In this document: in pieces, positions 30,066 through 38,780 of the stretch | Numbering within the stretch: the first letter of the stretch is position 1 | Layout: the number at the start of each line of letters is the position of its first letter | NCBI GenBank assembly: GCA_020629115.1 | Contig: JAHDDY010000004.1 | Span: 28,751 to 91,906, forward strand | Source: Paracoccaceae bacterium | GTDB lineage: Bacteria; Pseudomonadota; Alphaproteobacteria; Rhodobacterales; Rhodobacteraceae | Direction: 5' to 3' | Length of the DNA: 63,156 nucleotides | Position numbers and translations under genes: made by a program | The notes under the pieces: model-generated | What the model was told of the DNA's origin: nothing | The model's database searches: none | What the model saw: the letters and a program-made list of their open reading frames with translations, nothing else

Positions 30066-32012
30066 GTGACGGATGATGCCCCCGCCCGCCCCGAGACCCC
30101 GCTGCTCGATACGGTCTCCTCGCCCGCAGACCTGAACAGGTTCACCGACGAGCAGCTCAGGCAGCTGGCCGACGAGGTGCGGGCCGAGACCGTTTCGGCG
30201 GTCTCCGTCACCGGCGGGCATCTGGGGGCGAGCCTCGGCGTGGTCGAGCTGACGGTCGCGCTGCATTCGGTCTTCGCGACGCCCATCGACAAGCTGATCT
30301 GGGATGTCGGGCACCAGTGCTATCCGCACAAGATCCTGACCGGACGCCGCGACCGCATCCGCACCCTGCGCCAGGGCGGCGGGCTGGCGGGTTTCACCAA
30401 GCGCGCCGAGAGCGTCTACGACCCCTTCGGCGCGGCCCACAGCTCGACCTCCATCTCGGCGGGCGTGGGTTTTGCCACCGCCGCCAAGCTGAAGGGCGCG
30501 AAGGAGAACGTGATCGCGGTGATCGGCGACGGGTCCATGAGCGCGGGCATGGCCTACGAGGCGATGAACAACGCGGGCGGCCTGAAATCGCGGATGATCG
30601 TCATCCTCAACGACAACGAGATGTCCATCGCCCCGCCCGTGGGCGCGATGAGCGCCTATCTCGCCAAGCTGTGGTCGGGCGGCACCTACAAGACCTTCCG
30701 CGACCTGATGAAGCAGGTCACGAGCATCTTCCCCGAGGGCATCCGCAAGCGCGCCGCCAAGGTGGAGGAATACACCAAGGGCATGGCCGTGGGCGGCACG
30801 CTGTTCGAGGAGCTGGGCTTCTACTACATCGGCCCCATCGACGGGCACAACATGGACCACCTGCTCCCCGTGCTGCGCAACGTGCGCGACCGGCATGACG
30901 GGCCGGTGCTGATCCACTGCATCACGCAGAAGGGGAAAGGCTACGCCCCCGCCGAGGCGAGCGCGGACAAGTATCACGGCGTCTCGAAGTTCGACGTGGT
31001 GACGGGCAAGCAGTCCAAGGCCAAATCCAACGCGCCGAGCTACACGAAGGTCTTCGCCCAAGCGCTGTCGCAGGAGGCCGCCGAGGACAAGGGCGTCGTC
31101 GCCGTCACCGCGGCCATGCCCTCGGGCACGGGGCTGGACCTCTTCGGCGAGGCGTATCCCGAGCGCACCTTCGACGTGGGCATCGCCGAGCAGCACGCCG
31201 TGACGTTCTCGGCCGCGCTGGCCGCCGGCGGGATGAAGCCGTTCTGCGCGATCTACTCGACCTTCCTGCAACGCGGCTACGACCAGATCGTGCATGACGT
31301 GGCGATCCAGCGCCTGCCCGTGCGCTTCGCCATCGACCGCGCGGGACTGGTGGGCGCGGACGGGCCGACCCATGCGGGCAGCTTCGATATCGGCTACCTC
31401 GCCGCCCTGCCCGGCTTCGTCTGCATGGCGGCGGGCGACGAGGCGGACCTCAAGCACATGGTCCGCACCGCGCTGGAGATCGACGACCGGCCCAGCGCCT
31501 TCCGCTACCCGCGCGGCGAGGGGATGGGCGTGGACATGCCCGAACGCGGCGAGGCGCTGGAGATCGGACGGGGCCGGATCATGCGCGAAGGCACCAAGGT
31601 CGCCATCCTCTCGCTCGGCGGGCGGCTGGTGGAGGCGCTGGCGGCGGCGGAGGAGCTGGACGCGCAGGGCCTGTCGACCACGGTCGCGGATGCGCGCTTC
31701 GCCAAGCCCGTCGACATCGACCTCGTGATGCGCCTAGCAAAGGATCACGAGGCCTTGGTCATCGTCGAGGAAGGGGCCATCGGCGGCTTCGGCTCGCATG
31801 TGCTGACCCATCTGGCCGATGCGGGCGCGCTCGACAAGGGCCTTCGGGTGCGCTGCCTGCGCCTGCCCGACACGTTCATCGACCAGGACAGCCCGGCGGC
31901 CATGTACCGCGCCGCCGGCCTCGACAGCAGCGCCATCGCCGCCGCCGCCATGCAGGCGCTCGGCATGGACGAGGCCGAGGTCGCCGCCATGCGCAGCGCG
32001 ATCCTCGCATGA
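30066..32012 (+). CDS. dxs: 1-deoxy-D-xylulose-5-phosphate synthase
   Basis: Dxs condenses pyruvate and glyceraldehyde 3-phosphate to DXP with thiamine diphosphate, the first step of the MEP isoprenoid pathway and a source for thiamine and pyridoxal. The 648 residues carry the TPP motif [16 protein letters not shown] (from about residue 154), the transketolase pyrimidine domain with [15 protein letters not shown] (about 424-438) and the C-terminal domain. H and E active-site blocks such as [10 protein letters not shown] and GIAEQHAV are intact. The start is GTG at 30066; the frame stays open far upstream, but the family N-terminus begins here ([13 protein letters not shown]). DUF1289 overlaps its stop by 4 bp. 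Confidence 0.97.
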   Translation: MTDDAPARPETPLLDTVSSPADLNRFTDEQLRQLADEVRAETVSAVSVTGGHLGASLGVVELTVALHSVFATPIDKLIWDVGHQCYPHKILTGRRDRIRTLRQGGGLAGFTKRAESVYDPFGAAHSSTSISAGVGFATAAKLKGAKENVIAVIGDGSMSAGMAYEAMNNAGGLKSRMIVILNDNEMSIAPPVGAMSAYLAKLWSGGTYKTFRDLMKQVTSIFPEGIRKRAAKVEEYTKGMAVGGTLFEELGFYYIGPIDGHNMDHLLPVLRNVRDRHDGPVLIHCITQKGKGYAPAEASADKYHGVSKFDVVTGKQSKAKSNAPSYTKVFAQALSQEAAEDKGVVAVTAAMPSGTGLDLFGEAYPERTFDVGIAEQHAVTFSAALAAGGMKPFCAIYSTFLQRGYDQIVHDVAIQRLPVRFAIDRAGLVGADGPTHAGSFDIGYLAALPGFVCMAAGDEADLKHMVRTALEIDDRPSAFRYPRGEGMGVDMPERGEALEIGRGRIMREGTKVAILSLGGRLVEALAAAEELDAQGLSTTVADARFAKPVDIDLVMRLAKDHEALVIVEEGAIGGFGSHVLTHLADAGALDKGLRVRCLRLPDTFIDQDSPAAMYRAAGLDSSAIAAAAMQALGMDEAEVAAMRSAILA

Positions 32013-32269
32013 GCGACGCCACGGACGGCGTCTGGCGGCGGGACGAGATCGAGAGCCCCTGCGTGAAGGTCTGCGTCCTGCACCCGACCGCCAAGCTGTG
32101 CATGGGCTGCTACCGCTCGGGCCGCGAGATCACGCTGTGGTCGCGCATGACGCCGGAGGAGCGACGCACGGTGATGGCGGAACTGCCGACCCGGGCCGAC
32201 ACGATCGAGGGCACGCGCTTCGCCCGCCGGGGCGGACGGGCCGCGCGGTTGAAGCGGGGCGAGGGGTAG
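32009..32269 (+). CDS. DUF1289 small cysteine protein
   Basis: An 86-residue protein of the DUF1289 family: [29 protein letters not shown], with four cysteines arranged as a likely metal or Fe-S site, then a W-x-M-T-P-E-E-R segment. Its function is unknown. It starts inside the dxs stop codon (ATGA overlap) and so is translationally coupled to dxs. The C-terminus is Arg-rich ([12 protein letters not shown]), which could bind nucleic acid, but that is speculation. Confidence 0.9.
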   Translation: MSDATDGVWRRDEIESPCVKVCVLHPTAKLCMGCYRSGREITLWSRMTPEERRTVMAELPTRADTIEGTRFARRGGRAARLKRGEG

Positions 32270-32438
32270 GGCTGCGCCCCTGCCGCCGAAACGGCACCCG
32301 ACCTTCCGGTCTATGGCGGGCGCAGGGAAGGTGTCGCCGGAAGCGGCGCGGTTCCCCGTCGATGGCATCCCCCCTTCACATTCCGCCCAGTCGGCCATAC
32401 GTGCGAATGACCCCGCAACCTTTCGCCCCGTGAGCCGC

Positions 32439-33149
32439 ATGACCGATCCTTCCGCGAAGAAACCCGTTCTGGCACCGTGGCGCGCGCCGGTCTCCTCGGC
32501 CATCGCCCTTCTCCTCGCCGGGTGCGGGGCGGTGGAGGGCGACGTGCTGGGCGATACCGATACGCTGATGCGGGCGATCTACCTGCTCGCCCTCCTGGCG
32601 CTCGTCCTGTTCGGCGTGCGCGGGGCCGGCTCGTTCGGGAAGACGGTCAAGTACCTCGTCATCTGGCTCGCCCTGCTGCTGGCGCTGATCTACGCGTACA
32701 GCTTCCGCGACGATGCGCGCGGCGTCTATTCCCGGATCATGGGCGAGTTGCTGCCGAGCGTCGCGCAGGAGGCGGGCGAGGGCGTGGTGACGCTGCGCCG
32801 GGACATCGACGGCCATTTCGCGGCGCGCGTCTTCGTGAACGGACGGCCCGAGACCTTCCTCCTCGATACCGGCGCGTCCAGCGTCGTCCTGCCCTGGCGG
32901 GTGGCCGAGGAACTGGGCTTCGACCCGGCGAACCGCTCCTTCATCGTCTCCGTCAGCACGGCGAACGGCATGGCCTCCGCCGCCCCTCTCCGCATCGAGC
33001 GGATGGAGATCGGCGGGATCGTGGTCGAGGACGTGGCCGCGCTGGTGACGGAGCGCGGGCGATTGTCGCAACCGCTCCTGGGTATGAGCTTCCTCGACCG
33101 GCTGTCGGGGTTCGAGGTATCCGGCAACACGCTGACGCTCAGGCGCTGA
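32439..33149 (+). CDS. Retropepsin-like aspartic protease (TIGR02281 type), membrane-anchored
   Basis: A 236-residue protein. Two hydrophobic segments lie at about residues 44-60 (IYLLALLALVLFGV) and 66-86 (VKYLVIWLALLLALIYAY), and a first one near 20-30 ends in LLLAGCG, which may be a signal or lipobox. The C-terminal 120 residues are a single-domain aspartic protease fold with catalytic D143 in LLDTGASSVVL and the second half LLGMSFLDRLSGFEV. The family is known from alphaproteobacteria, works as a homodimer, and its substrates are mostly unknown. The start is not certain: ATG 32439 has no strong RBS and a GTG 9 nt upstream is possible. Confidence 0.85.
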   Translation: MTDPSAKKPVLAPWRAPVSSAIALLLAGCGAVEGDVLGDTDTLMRAIYLLALLALVLFGVRGAGSFGKTVKYLVIWLALLLALIYAYSFRDDARGVYSRIMGELLPSVAQEAGEGVVTLRRDIDGHFAARVFVNGRPETFLLDTGASSVVLPWRVAEELGFDPANRSFIVSVSTANGMASAAPLRIERMEIGGIVVEDVAALVTERGRLSQPLLGMSFLDRLSGFEVSGNTLTLRR

Positions 33150-33152
33150 GCA

Positions 33153-33944
33153 TCAGGCGGCGAGCCAGCGCACCGGATCGCCGCCGACCGTGTCGGGGCG
33201 GAAATAGGCGACCGCGCGGGGTGGGCCGTCCGGTGCCGTCCACGGCGCGACCCCGTGCAGGGCGAGCGGGTGCACGACGTAGGCCGCCCCCCGGCCCGGC
33301 GCGAGGCGTATCGGCGTACAGGTCGCGAAGCATTCCCGGCGCGCGGCGACGTAGGCGTCCGTGATGTCGATCTCCCGCCAGCGCGCGGGATCGTGCGGGG
33401 CGAGCGCCGCCGACAAAGCCGCGCGCACGATCTCGTGCGAGCCGCGCCACACGACGAAGGCCCCTTCCCCCTCGCCCGCATCGCCGAGGGGAATGCCGAG
33501 CAGAAACCCGTGCGTCTCGGACAGCCTGCGCCGCCGTTCGGGCATGATGCGCTCCAGGCCGTCGACATGCGCGGCGCAGCGTGTCAGGCGGTAGCGATAG
33601 CTCGCCGGCGTATCCTCGGCCCCGTGCCGCGGATAGCCGGGAAAGACGACCGAGACCTGCCCCCGGTCCCAACAGACCGGCCCATCGCACAGCCCCGCCG
33701 CGAAGTCCACCGCCACCCCGCTCAGGGGCGGGATGCGCCCCGGCACCGCGCCGTCCGCATCGTTCGGCAGGACGTTCACGCCCGCGAACCACGTCCCGTC
33801 GCAGCGATACTGACCGGCCAGCGCCGGATCGCGCAGCATCGCCCCGGCCACCGGCGCGCAGGCCCGCGCCCACCCGTCGAGCGCCGGATCGGCGGGAAAG
33901 ACGGCGATGCCGTCCTCGCGGTAGGCCCGGGCCGGGTCAGGCAT
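33153..33944 (-). CDS. Phytanoyl-CoA dioxygenase-like (PhyH) protein
   Basis: A 263-residue protein of the Fe(II)/2-oxoglutarate dioxygenase type. The HxD pair is H126-D128 (CAAHVDGLERI), the distal histidine is H225 or H230 (VVHPLALHGVAPW), and R243 in PPRAVAYFRP fits the 2-oxoglutarate anchor. SETHGFLLGIPLGD and VVWRGSHEIV are typical surrounding blocks of bacterial PhyH proteins. The substrate is unknown. Its start overlaps the end of dusA by 8 bp on the same strand, so the two are likely cotranscribed. Its 3' end is 3 bp from the convergent protease gene. Confidence 0.8.
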   Translation of the reverse strand: MPDPARAYREDGIAVFPADPALDGWARACAPVAGAMLRDPALAGQYRCDGTWFAGVNVLPNDADGAVPGRIPPLSGVAVDFAAGLCDGPVCWDRGQVSVVFPGYPRHGAEDTPASYRYRLTRCAAHVDGLERIMPERRRRLSETHGFLLGIPLGDAGEGEGAFVVWRGSHEIVRAALSAALAPHDPARWREIDITDAYVAARRECFATCTPIRLAPGRGAAYVVHPLALHGVAPWTAPDGPPRAVAYFRPDTVGGDPVRWLAA

Positions 33945-34956
33945 GGGCGGGGCGGCGGGCCATCGCGTCGAATGCCTCGATCAGGGTATGCGGCCCGGCG
34001 TCGGGCAGGTGCATGTGTTCCGACAGGTACCGCCGCCAGACCTTCGCCCCCGGCTGCCCCGCGAAGAGGCCCAGCATGTGCCGCCCCACGGACTTCACCG
34101 GCACGCCGGCGCAGGCGGTGTACGCCGTCATCGTCTCGACCACGGCGCGCGCGTCCACGGGGCGCGGGGCGTCGCCGAAGACGCGTTCGTCCACCCGCGA
34201 CAGCACGGCCCCCGGGGACTGGTAGGCCGCGCGCCCGAGCATCACGCCCTCGAAGCCGTCGGCCAGGTGCCCCGCCGCCGCGTCCAGCGTCTCGATGCCG
34301 CCGTTGAGCGAGACGTGCAGCCCCGGATTCTCGTCCCGCACCGCGCGCACGAGGGCGTAGTCGAGGGGCGGGACGGTGCGGTTCTCCTTGGGCGAGAGGC
34401 CCTGCAACCACGCCTTGCGCGCATGGACGGCGAAGCGGGAGACCCCGGCCGCCGAGACGATGCGCAGGAAGTCGCGCAGGGCGCTCTCCGGCTCCTGCAC
34501 GTCCACCCCGATGCGGCACTTGACCGTGATCTCCGGCCCGCCCGCGCCCTCGGACGCCGCCCGCATCGCCGCGACGCACCGGGCGACCAGTTCCGGCTCG
34601 CGCATGAGGCAGGCCCCGAACGCGCCGTTCTGCACCCGGTCCGACGGGCACCCCACGTTCAGGTTGATCTCGTCATACCCGAAATCGCAGGCGATGCGCA
34701 CCGCCTCGGCCAGCAGCGCCGGGTCCGACCCGCCGAGTTGCAGGGCGACGGGGTGCTCCTCCGGCGAGAAGCCGAGCAGGCGCGCGCGGTCGCCATGCAC
34801 CACCGCCGGGGCCGTGACCATCTCCGTATAGAGCAGCGCCCGGCGGGTCAGCAGGCGGTGGAAGACGCGGCAATGGCGGTCGGTCCAGTCCATCATCGGC
34901 GCGACGGAGAAGCGCGCGGCGGCGCGCACGGCCCGCCCGTCCATCCGCTCGCCCAT
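33937..34956 (-). CDS. dusA: tRNA-dihydrouridine synthase A
   Basis: DusA reduces uridines 20 and 20a of the tRNA D-loop using FMN and NADPH. The 339 residues start with the FMN-barrel block FSVAPMMDWTDRHCR and include catalytic C103 (NLNVGCPSDRVQNGAFG). The DusA-specific segments EMVTAPAVVHGD and HARKAWLQGLSPKENRTVPPLDY are present, as is the C-terminal helical domain with HMLGLFAGQPGAKVWRRYL. ATG 34956 is preceded by GGGAGGGAAGG, a strong RBS, so the ATG 30 nt further upstream is rejected. Confidence 0.97.
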   Translation of the reverse strand: MGERMDGRAVRAAARFSVAPMMDWTDRHCRVFHRLLTRRALLYTEMVTAPAVVHGDRARLLGFSPEEHPVALQLGGSDPALLAEAVRIACDFGYDEINLNVGCPSDRVQNGAFGACLMREPELVARCVAAMRAASEGAGGPEITVKCRIGVDVQEPESALRDFLRIVSAAGVSRFAVHARKAWLQGLSPKENRTVPPLDYALVRAVRDENPGLHVSLNGGIETLDAAAGHLADGFEGVMLGRAAYQSPGAVLSRVDERVFGDAPRPVDARAVVETMTAYTACAGVPVKSVGRHMLGLFAGQPGAKVWRRYLSEHMHLPDAGPHTLIEAFDAMARRPAHA

Positions 34957-35033
34957 GGCCTTCCCTCCCCCGCCCGCGTGGAACATTTCGAGTCGCGGGT
35001 CATTGCCACAAGCCTTTTCAAAGGGAAACCCCC

Positions 35034-35588
35034 ATGTCCGACGATACCGATGTGATGCCGAACGGGTACCGCCCCCCGCAATCGCCCGCCGAGGACAATG
35101 CGGTCGCGCTGGGCCTCAAGATCTCGCTCGCGATGCTCATCGCCGACCTCGTCGCGCGGCGGCTCTTCGGCTTCGAGGCGCCGACCTGGTCGGTCGTCAC
35201 GGCGGCCTATCTCGCCACGAACCCGCCGATAGGATCGGCGGGGTCGGCGCTGCGCAAGGTCGCGGCGATGGTCGTCGGCCTCGGGCTGGGTGCGGCGGGG
35301 GCGTATCTGGGTCAGGCGATGAGCGGTCTACCGAGCGTGCATTTCTTCTTCGTCGGTCTCGTCGGCGGTTGGCTCGCCACCCGGTCGGCGGATTACGTGT
35401 TCGCGGCGGTGGTCGGGGCCATCGTAACCTTCATCGGGCTGAACGGGAACGATCCGATCCACGAGACCCTGGCGAGCACCGCCCTGATGATCGTCATCGG
35501 CTGCACCGTCGGCCCGGCCACCGTCTACGCCATCGAGCGGGCGCGGGCCTGGCTGCACGGACGGCGACACGCGGAGCGGACGGCATGA
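35034..35588 (+). CDS. FUSC/aromatic-acid-exporter-like inner membrane protein
   Basis: A 184-residue membrane protein with about four helices. The opening LGLKISLAMLIADLVARRLF, then APTWSVVTAAYLATNPPIGSAGSALRKVAAMVVGLGLGAAGAYL, is the pattern of the FUSC/ArAE (YccS, DUF939) N-terminal half: an amphipathic start, then V-x-x-A and a G-rich helix with K/R between. It lacks the large cytoplasmic domain of full exporters. Transport of aromatic acids is a family guess only. The stop overlaps the following gene by 4 bp. Confidence 0.75.
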   Translation: MSDDTDVMPNGYRPPQSPAEDNAVALGLKISLAMLIADLVARRLFGFEAPTWSVVTAAYLATNPPIGSAGSALRKVAAMVVGLGLGAAGAYLGQAMSGLPSVHFFFVGLVGGWLATRSADYVFAAVVGAIVTFIGLNGNDPIHETLASTALMIVIGCTVGPATVYAIERARAWLHGRRHAERTA

Positions 35589-35950
35589 GGGCGGCGCTTC
35601 TCGCGGCGATCCTGCTCGCCCTGCCCGTTTCGGCGCGGGCGCAGGAAGGCTCGCTCTCGCTCGGCCATCCCGGGCCGGGGCAGATGATGGCCTCGGCCAT
35701 CGGCAAGGTGCCGGTCTTCGACGCGACAGGCGTGCAGATCGGCGACGCGCAGGGCGTCGTGATGACCTATGACGGGCGGGTGGCGGCGGTGCTGATCGGC
35801 ATCGGCGGGGTGCTGGGCATCCTGGAGCGGCCCGTCGCGGTCCTGTTCGAGCATGTGACCCTCAGTGAGACCGAGGACGGGTCGCGGCGCATCGACCTCG
35901 ACATCCCCCTCGATGCGCTGGACACCGCGCCCGATTTCCGGAAACCCTAG
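35585..35950 (+). CDS. Secreted PRC-barrel-like small protein
   Basis: A 121-residue protein with a signal peptide of about 20 residues (ending ARA-QEG). The middle, FDATGVQIGDAQGVVMTYDGRVAAVLIGIGGVLGI, reads like a PRC-barrel core (a short beta-barrel with a G-x-x-I/L-G-x-V pattern). Such periplasmic PRC-barrel proteins are common in Rhodobacterales and have no known function. It overlaps the FUSC-like gene by ATGA at the start, and by 4 bp at its stop the convergent MoeA-like gene. Confidence 0.75.
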   Translation: MRAALLAAILLALPVSARAQEGSLSLGHPGPGQMMASAIGKVPVFDATGVQIGDAQGVVMTYDGRVAAVLIGIGGVLGILERPVAVLFEHVTLSETEDGSRRIDLDIPLDALDTAPDFRKP

Positions 35951-37176
35951 GCGTAACGGTCGCCGAGGGGCATCCAGCTCACCTGCCCCCCGAAGCGCAC
36001 GCCCTGCCCCGGCAACAGGATGGCCAGCCCGTCGGCGCGGGCGAGGCGGGCGAGGTCGCCTTCGTCCTCGCCCCCCACCGCATCGGCCACCGCTTCGAGC
36101 GTCGGCACCTCCCCCGCCCCGGCGACCCGCACGAGGGGATAGGCGGCGCGGGCGGGATCGGCGGGAAGCGAAAAGGCGGCGATGCCGGTACGGGGGGTGA
36201 CGCGGCCGTGCTGGATGCCCGCGCGGCGGCGCATCGCCGGCCAGCCGAGCACTGCCATCGCCGTCAGCGCGTCCACCGGCTCGACGGGGAGCATCACGAC
36301 GGCGGTACCGCCGAGCATGGCCAGCCCGGCCCCTCCTCCCGGATGCATCGCGAGGCCGTCGAGGACGACCCGCCCGCCCGCCTCGCGCACCGCTCCGGCC
36401 AGCCCGCCCCGGTCCAGCGCGACGATCACGTCGGCTTCCTCCGCGGCCTCCTGAAGGCCGCGCACGAGCCCGCCGCTGCCGATGCCGCCCAGATCACGGC
36501 AGGTGATCCACCGGCGGTCGAGGGCGGCGCCGAGCATCGCCCGGCCCGCCGCGCCCGGCCCGTCCTGTCGTGCCCCGCCCGTCGAGAGGATGGCGACGCG
36601 CAGGGTGCGGCGCACCTTCACCGTTCCGCATCCGGCGGTGGCCAGCACGGCGACGGTGCGCGGGTCGAGCAGGCGGTCGGGCTGGGCCAGCGCGTCGCCG
36701 CAGCGCGCGACCGCGGCGCGGGGGCGGATGCCCGCGCCGGGAACGGGCGGGGCGGCAACGTGGATATACGATCCGTCGCGCCGTACCGTCTCCACCGGCA
36801 AAACGGCGTCGAGGAAGGACGGCATGGACGATCCCGGAGCGACCTTCACCACCTCGCGGGCGACGAGGCCCCCTTTCTCCGGCACGGGATGCGCCGCCGC
36901 GATGCGCCCGGTCACGCGCAGCCGCCACGGCCCCGCCCCCCGGCAGGCCGCGCTCGCCACCGCGTAGCCCTCCACCCCCGCCACGGCGCGCGCGGGCAGG
37001 TCCGCATCGGCGCGCACCCGTTCGGCCAGCACCCGGTCGTAGCTCGTCGCCACCGCTGCCGAGCGTACGGGCAGGGGTGGCAGGGCGGCGATGGCATCGA
37101 GCGCCCGGCGCAGGCCACGCTCGAAGGACGGCTCCTCTAGCTGCAAGGCCGGAACGAGGGGGGCGGTGGCGGGCAT
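35947..37176 (-). CDS. Divergent MoeA-like protein (degenerate molybdopterin molybdotransferase)
   Basis: A 409-residue protein with the MoeA domain order. It has an N-terminal segment, the linker and beta domain (HPVPEKGGLVAREVVKVAPG, comparable to the A-G-x(6)-P-G-E-A-x-x-I-M-T-G region), a MoCF-type central domain beginning RVAILSTGG, and a C-terminal beta-barrel. True MoeA inserts molybdate into adenylylated molybdopterin. Key positions differ: the usual STGDEL is STGGAR, and LPGNP is LPVEP. It therefore probably has no standard MoeA activity, or has another role. No other molybdenum-cofactor gene is nearby. The call rests on pattern and order only. Confidence 0.7.
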   Translation of the reverse strand: MPATAPLVPALQLEEPSFERGLRRALDAIAALPPLPVRSAAVATSYDRVLAERVRADADLPARAVAGVEGYAVASAACRGAGPWRLRVTGRIAAAHPVPEKGGLVAREVVKVAPGSSMPSFLDAVLPVETVRRDGSYIHVAAPPVPGAGIRPRAAVARCGDALAQPDRLLDPRTVAVLATAGCGTVKVRRTLRVAILSTGGARQDGPGAAGRAMLGAALDRRWITCRDLGGIGSGGLVRGLQEAAEEADVIVALDRGGLAGAVREAGGRVVLDGLAMHPGGGAGLAMLGGTAVVMLPVEPVDALTAMAVLGWPAMRRRAGIQHGRVTPRTGIAAFSLPADPARAAYPLVRVAGAGEVPTLEAVADAVGGEDEGDLARLARADGLAILLPGQGVRFGGQVSWMPLGDRYA

Positions 37177-37266
37177 GGCGCGATCCTTCTCGGCTGGGTC
37201 TCTTCGCGGGGGAAGACGGACCGCGTGCCGTAAGGTTCGCGATTCTCACGAAAGCGTGATCGACAT

Positions 37267-38010
37267 TCAGCCGCGCAGGGTCCCGGCCAGCGCGACGAGA
37301 CGCTCGGCGGACACGCCGCCGACGATGCCCGATGCGAGGCCCCGCTCGCGCCAGAAAGCCCCGTGCAACCCGTCGCCCCCGGTCAGCAGCGGGGCCGCCC
37401 CGGTCGCCGCCTCCGGCAGGCCTTCCAGCCCGTCGCTCCCGGCGATGTAGAGGCCGAGGGGCGTGCCCTGCATCTCGATGCTGAAGGCGGCGAGGCGGCG
37501 GCCGACCAGCCAGCACAGGCGGCATCCCAGCAGTCGCCCCCCTTCCGGGGCCACCCGCTCGGGCAGCACGAAGGGCACGCGCGCGGCGGCCCAGGGGCGC
37601 AGGTGCTCGGCTTCGGATGCCACGATGTCGAGGGGGCGGTCGGCGGCGATGCCGGTCGCGAAATCGCCCAGGACGGCATCGCAGAACGCCCCCGCATCGG
37701 CGGTTCCCGGCCGAAGGATCAGGCCCAGTCCCGCGGCCCCCGCCGCCACGGCCCCCAGCCCCGCCAGCACCCGGCGCCGTCCGGGACGCGCGGGCATCCG
37801 CGCCGGTCCGAACAGGCGCTCCTCCAGCGCCGCATCCGGCACCCGGTCGCGGGCGGCCCGGCGCAGGCGCTCGTCGCTGCGCAGGGCGGATGCGCGGTAG
37901 GCGCGGCATGCGGCGCAGCCGGCCACATGGCGCTCGATCCCGGCGGCATCCTCGCCCGCCTCCCCGTCGATCAGGGCATCGACGTCGATCATGCGGTCGC
38001 AGTGGTTCAT
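37267..38010 (-). CDS. Membrane anti-sigma factor with zinc-binding (ZAS) motif
   Basis: A 247-residue protein. The N-terminal ZAS motif is H28-x3-C32-x2-C35 (IERHVAGCAACRAYR), as in ChrR/RsrA-type anti-sigma factors, preceded by DVDALIDGEA. One transmembrane helix lies near residues 77-99 (RRRVLAGLGAVAAGAAGLGL). The periplasmic domain is about 145 residues, with cysteines in LGCRLCWLVG and one more upstream. It should hold the adjacent ECF sigma factor at the membrane; the periplasmic sensor has no recognised fold. Its start overlaps the sigma stop by 4 bp. Confidence 0.88.
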   Translation of the reverse strand: MNHCDRMIDVDALIDGEAGEDAAGIERHVAGCAACRAYRASALRSDERLRRAARDRVPDAALEERLFGPARMPARPGRRRVLAGLGAVAAGAAGLGLILRPGTADAGAFCDAVLGDFATGIAADRPLDIVASEAEHLRPWAAARVPFVLPERVAPEGGRLLGCRLCWLVGRRLAAFSIEMQGTPLGLYIAGSDGLEGLPEAATGAAPLLTGGDGLHGAFWRERGLASGIVGGVSAERLVALAGTLRG

Positions 38011-38564
38011 CGCGATCCCTCCGATGGCGCGATGCGCGGCACACCGGCCTTCTCTTCCTCCAGCATCCGGCGCAGGGTCCGCCGCGCGCGGTTGAGCCGC
38101 GAACGGACGGTCCCGACCGGGATATCGAGCGCCTCCGCCGCCTCGCGGTAGCGCATTCCCTCGATCACCACGAGGGTCAGGATCTCCGCCAGCTCCCCCG
38201 GCATCCGGTCGACCGCCGCCAGCGTGCGCGCGAGCGCTTCTGCCTCGGCCTCGTCGTCATCCCCCGGCACGGGGGGCGGGAGGGGCACCGAAAGCGCCTC
38301 GACCGCCACGTCACTGCGCACGAGGCGCAGATGGGTGCGCCGGGCGCGCAGGCGGTCGGTGCAGAGGTTGCGCAGCACCCGGAACATCAGGCCGCGCGGA
38401 TGCCGCGCGGCCCCGACCCCGGCGAGGCGCAGCCACGTATCCTGCACCGCGTCCTCCGCCTCCTCCCGCTGGCGCAGCAGGGCGTAGGCCAGCCGGTAGA
38501 GCGCCGGCAGGTTCTCGCGGAAGACGCGTTCCGTCGGGGCTGCCTCGTCGGCGCGGCGCGGCAT
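38007..38564 (-). CDS. ECF RNA polymerase sigma factor
   Basis: A 185-residue group IV sigma factor. Region 2 reads LPALYRLAYALLRQREEAEDAVQDTWLRL and RGLMFRVLRNLCTDRLRARR. Region 4 reads DRMPGELAEILTLVVIEGMRYREAAEALDIPVGTVRSRLNRARRTLRRML, with a helix-turn-helix for the -35 element. Start ATG 38564 has AAGGAGAGG about 9 nt upstream. It is coupled to the anti-sigma gene downstream. The divergent META-domain gene begins 216 bp away and is a candidate target. A GGAAC on the minus strand at 38753-38757 fits a generic ECF -35 element, but its spacing partner is not clear. Confidence 0.93.
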   Translation of the reverse strand: MPRRADEAAPTERVFRENLPALYRLAYALLRQREEAEDAVQDTWLRLAGVGAARHPRGLMFRVLRNLCTDRLRARRTHLRLVRSDVAVEALSVPLPPPVPGDDDEAEAEALARTLAAVDRMPGELAEILTLVVIEGMRYREAAEALDIPVGTVRSRLNRARRTLRRMLEEEKAGVPRIAPSEGSR

Positions 38565-38780
38565 GGCGGCGATCCTCTCCTTATGCGTCGTTGCATGGCA
38601 CGAAAGGCCGTCGCGGGCGAAACGAAGACCGGGCGCGGTCACGCAACCGTGACGATTCAACACATTGGCCCGCAGGTTGTGTGAACCGCGCCACAGCGTA
38701 CGGAAAACACGCGCGGCCCCTGCGTCGAATCGTGTCGTTATGGTACTATGGCGTTCCAATGTATTAACAGGAGTGGTGCG

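Noticed and set aside
32272-32325. Inverted repeat CTGCGCCC/GGGCGCAG after the DUF1289 gene as a terminator
   Set aside because: A nested hairpin is possible, but no T tract follows on either strand and the spacing is long; too weak to annotate.
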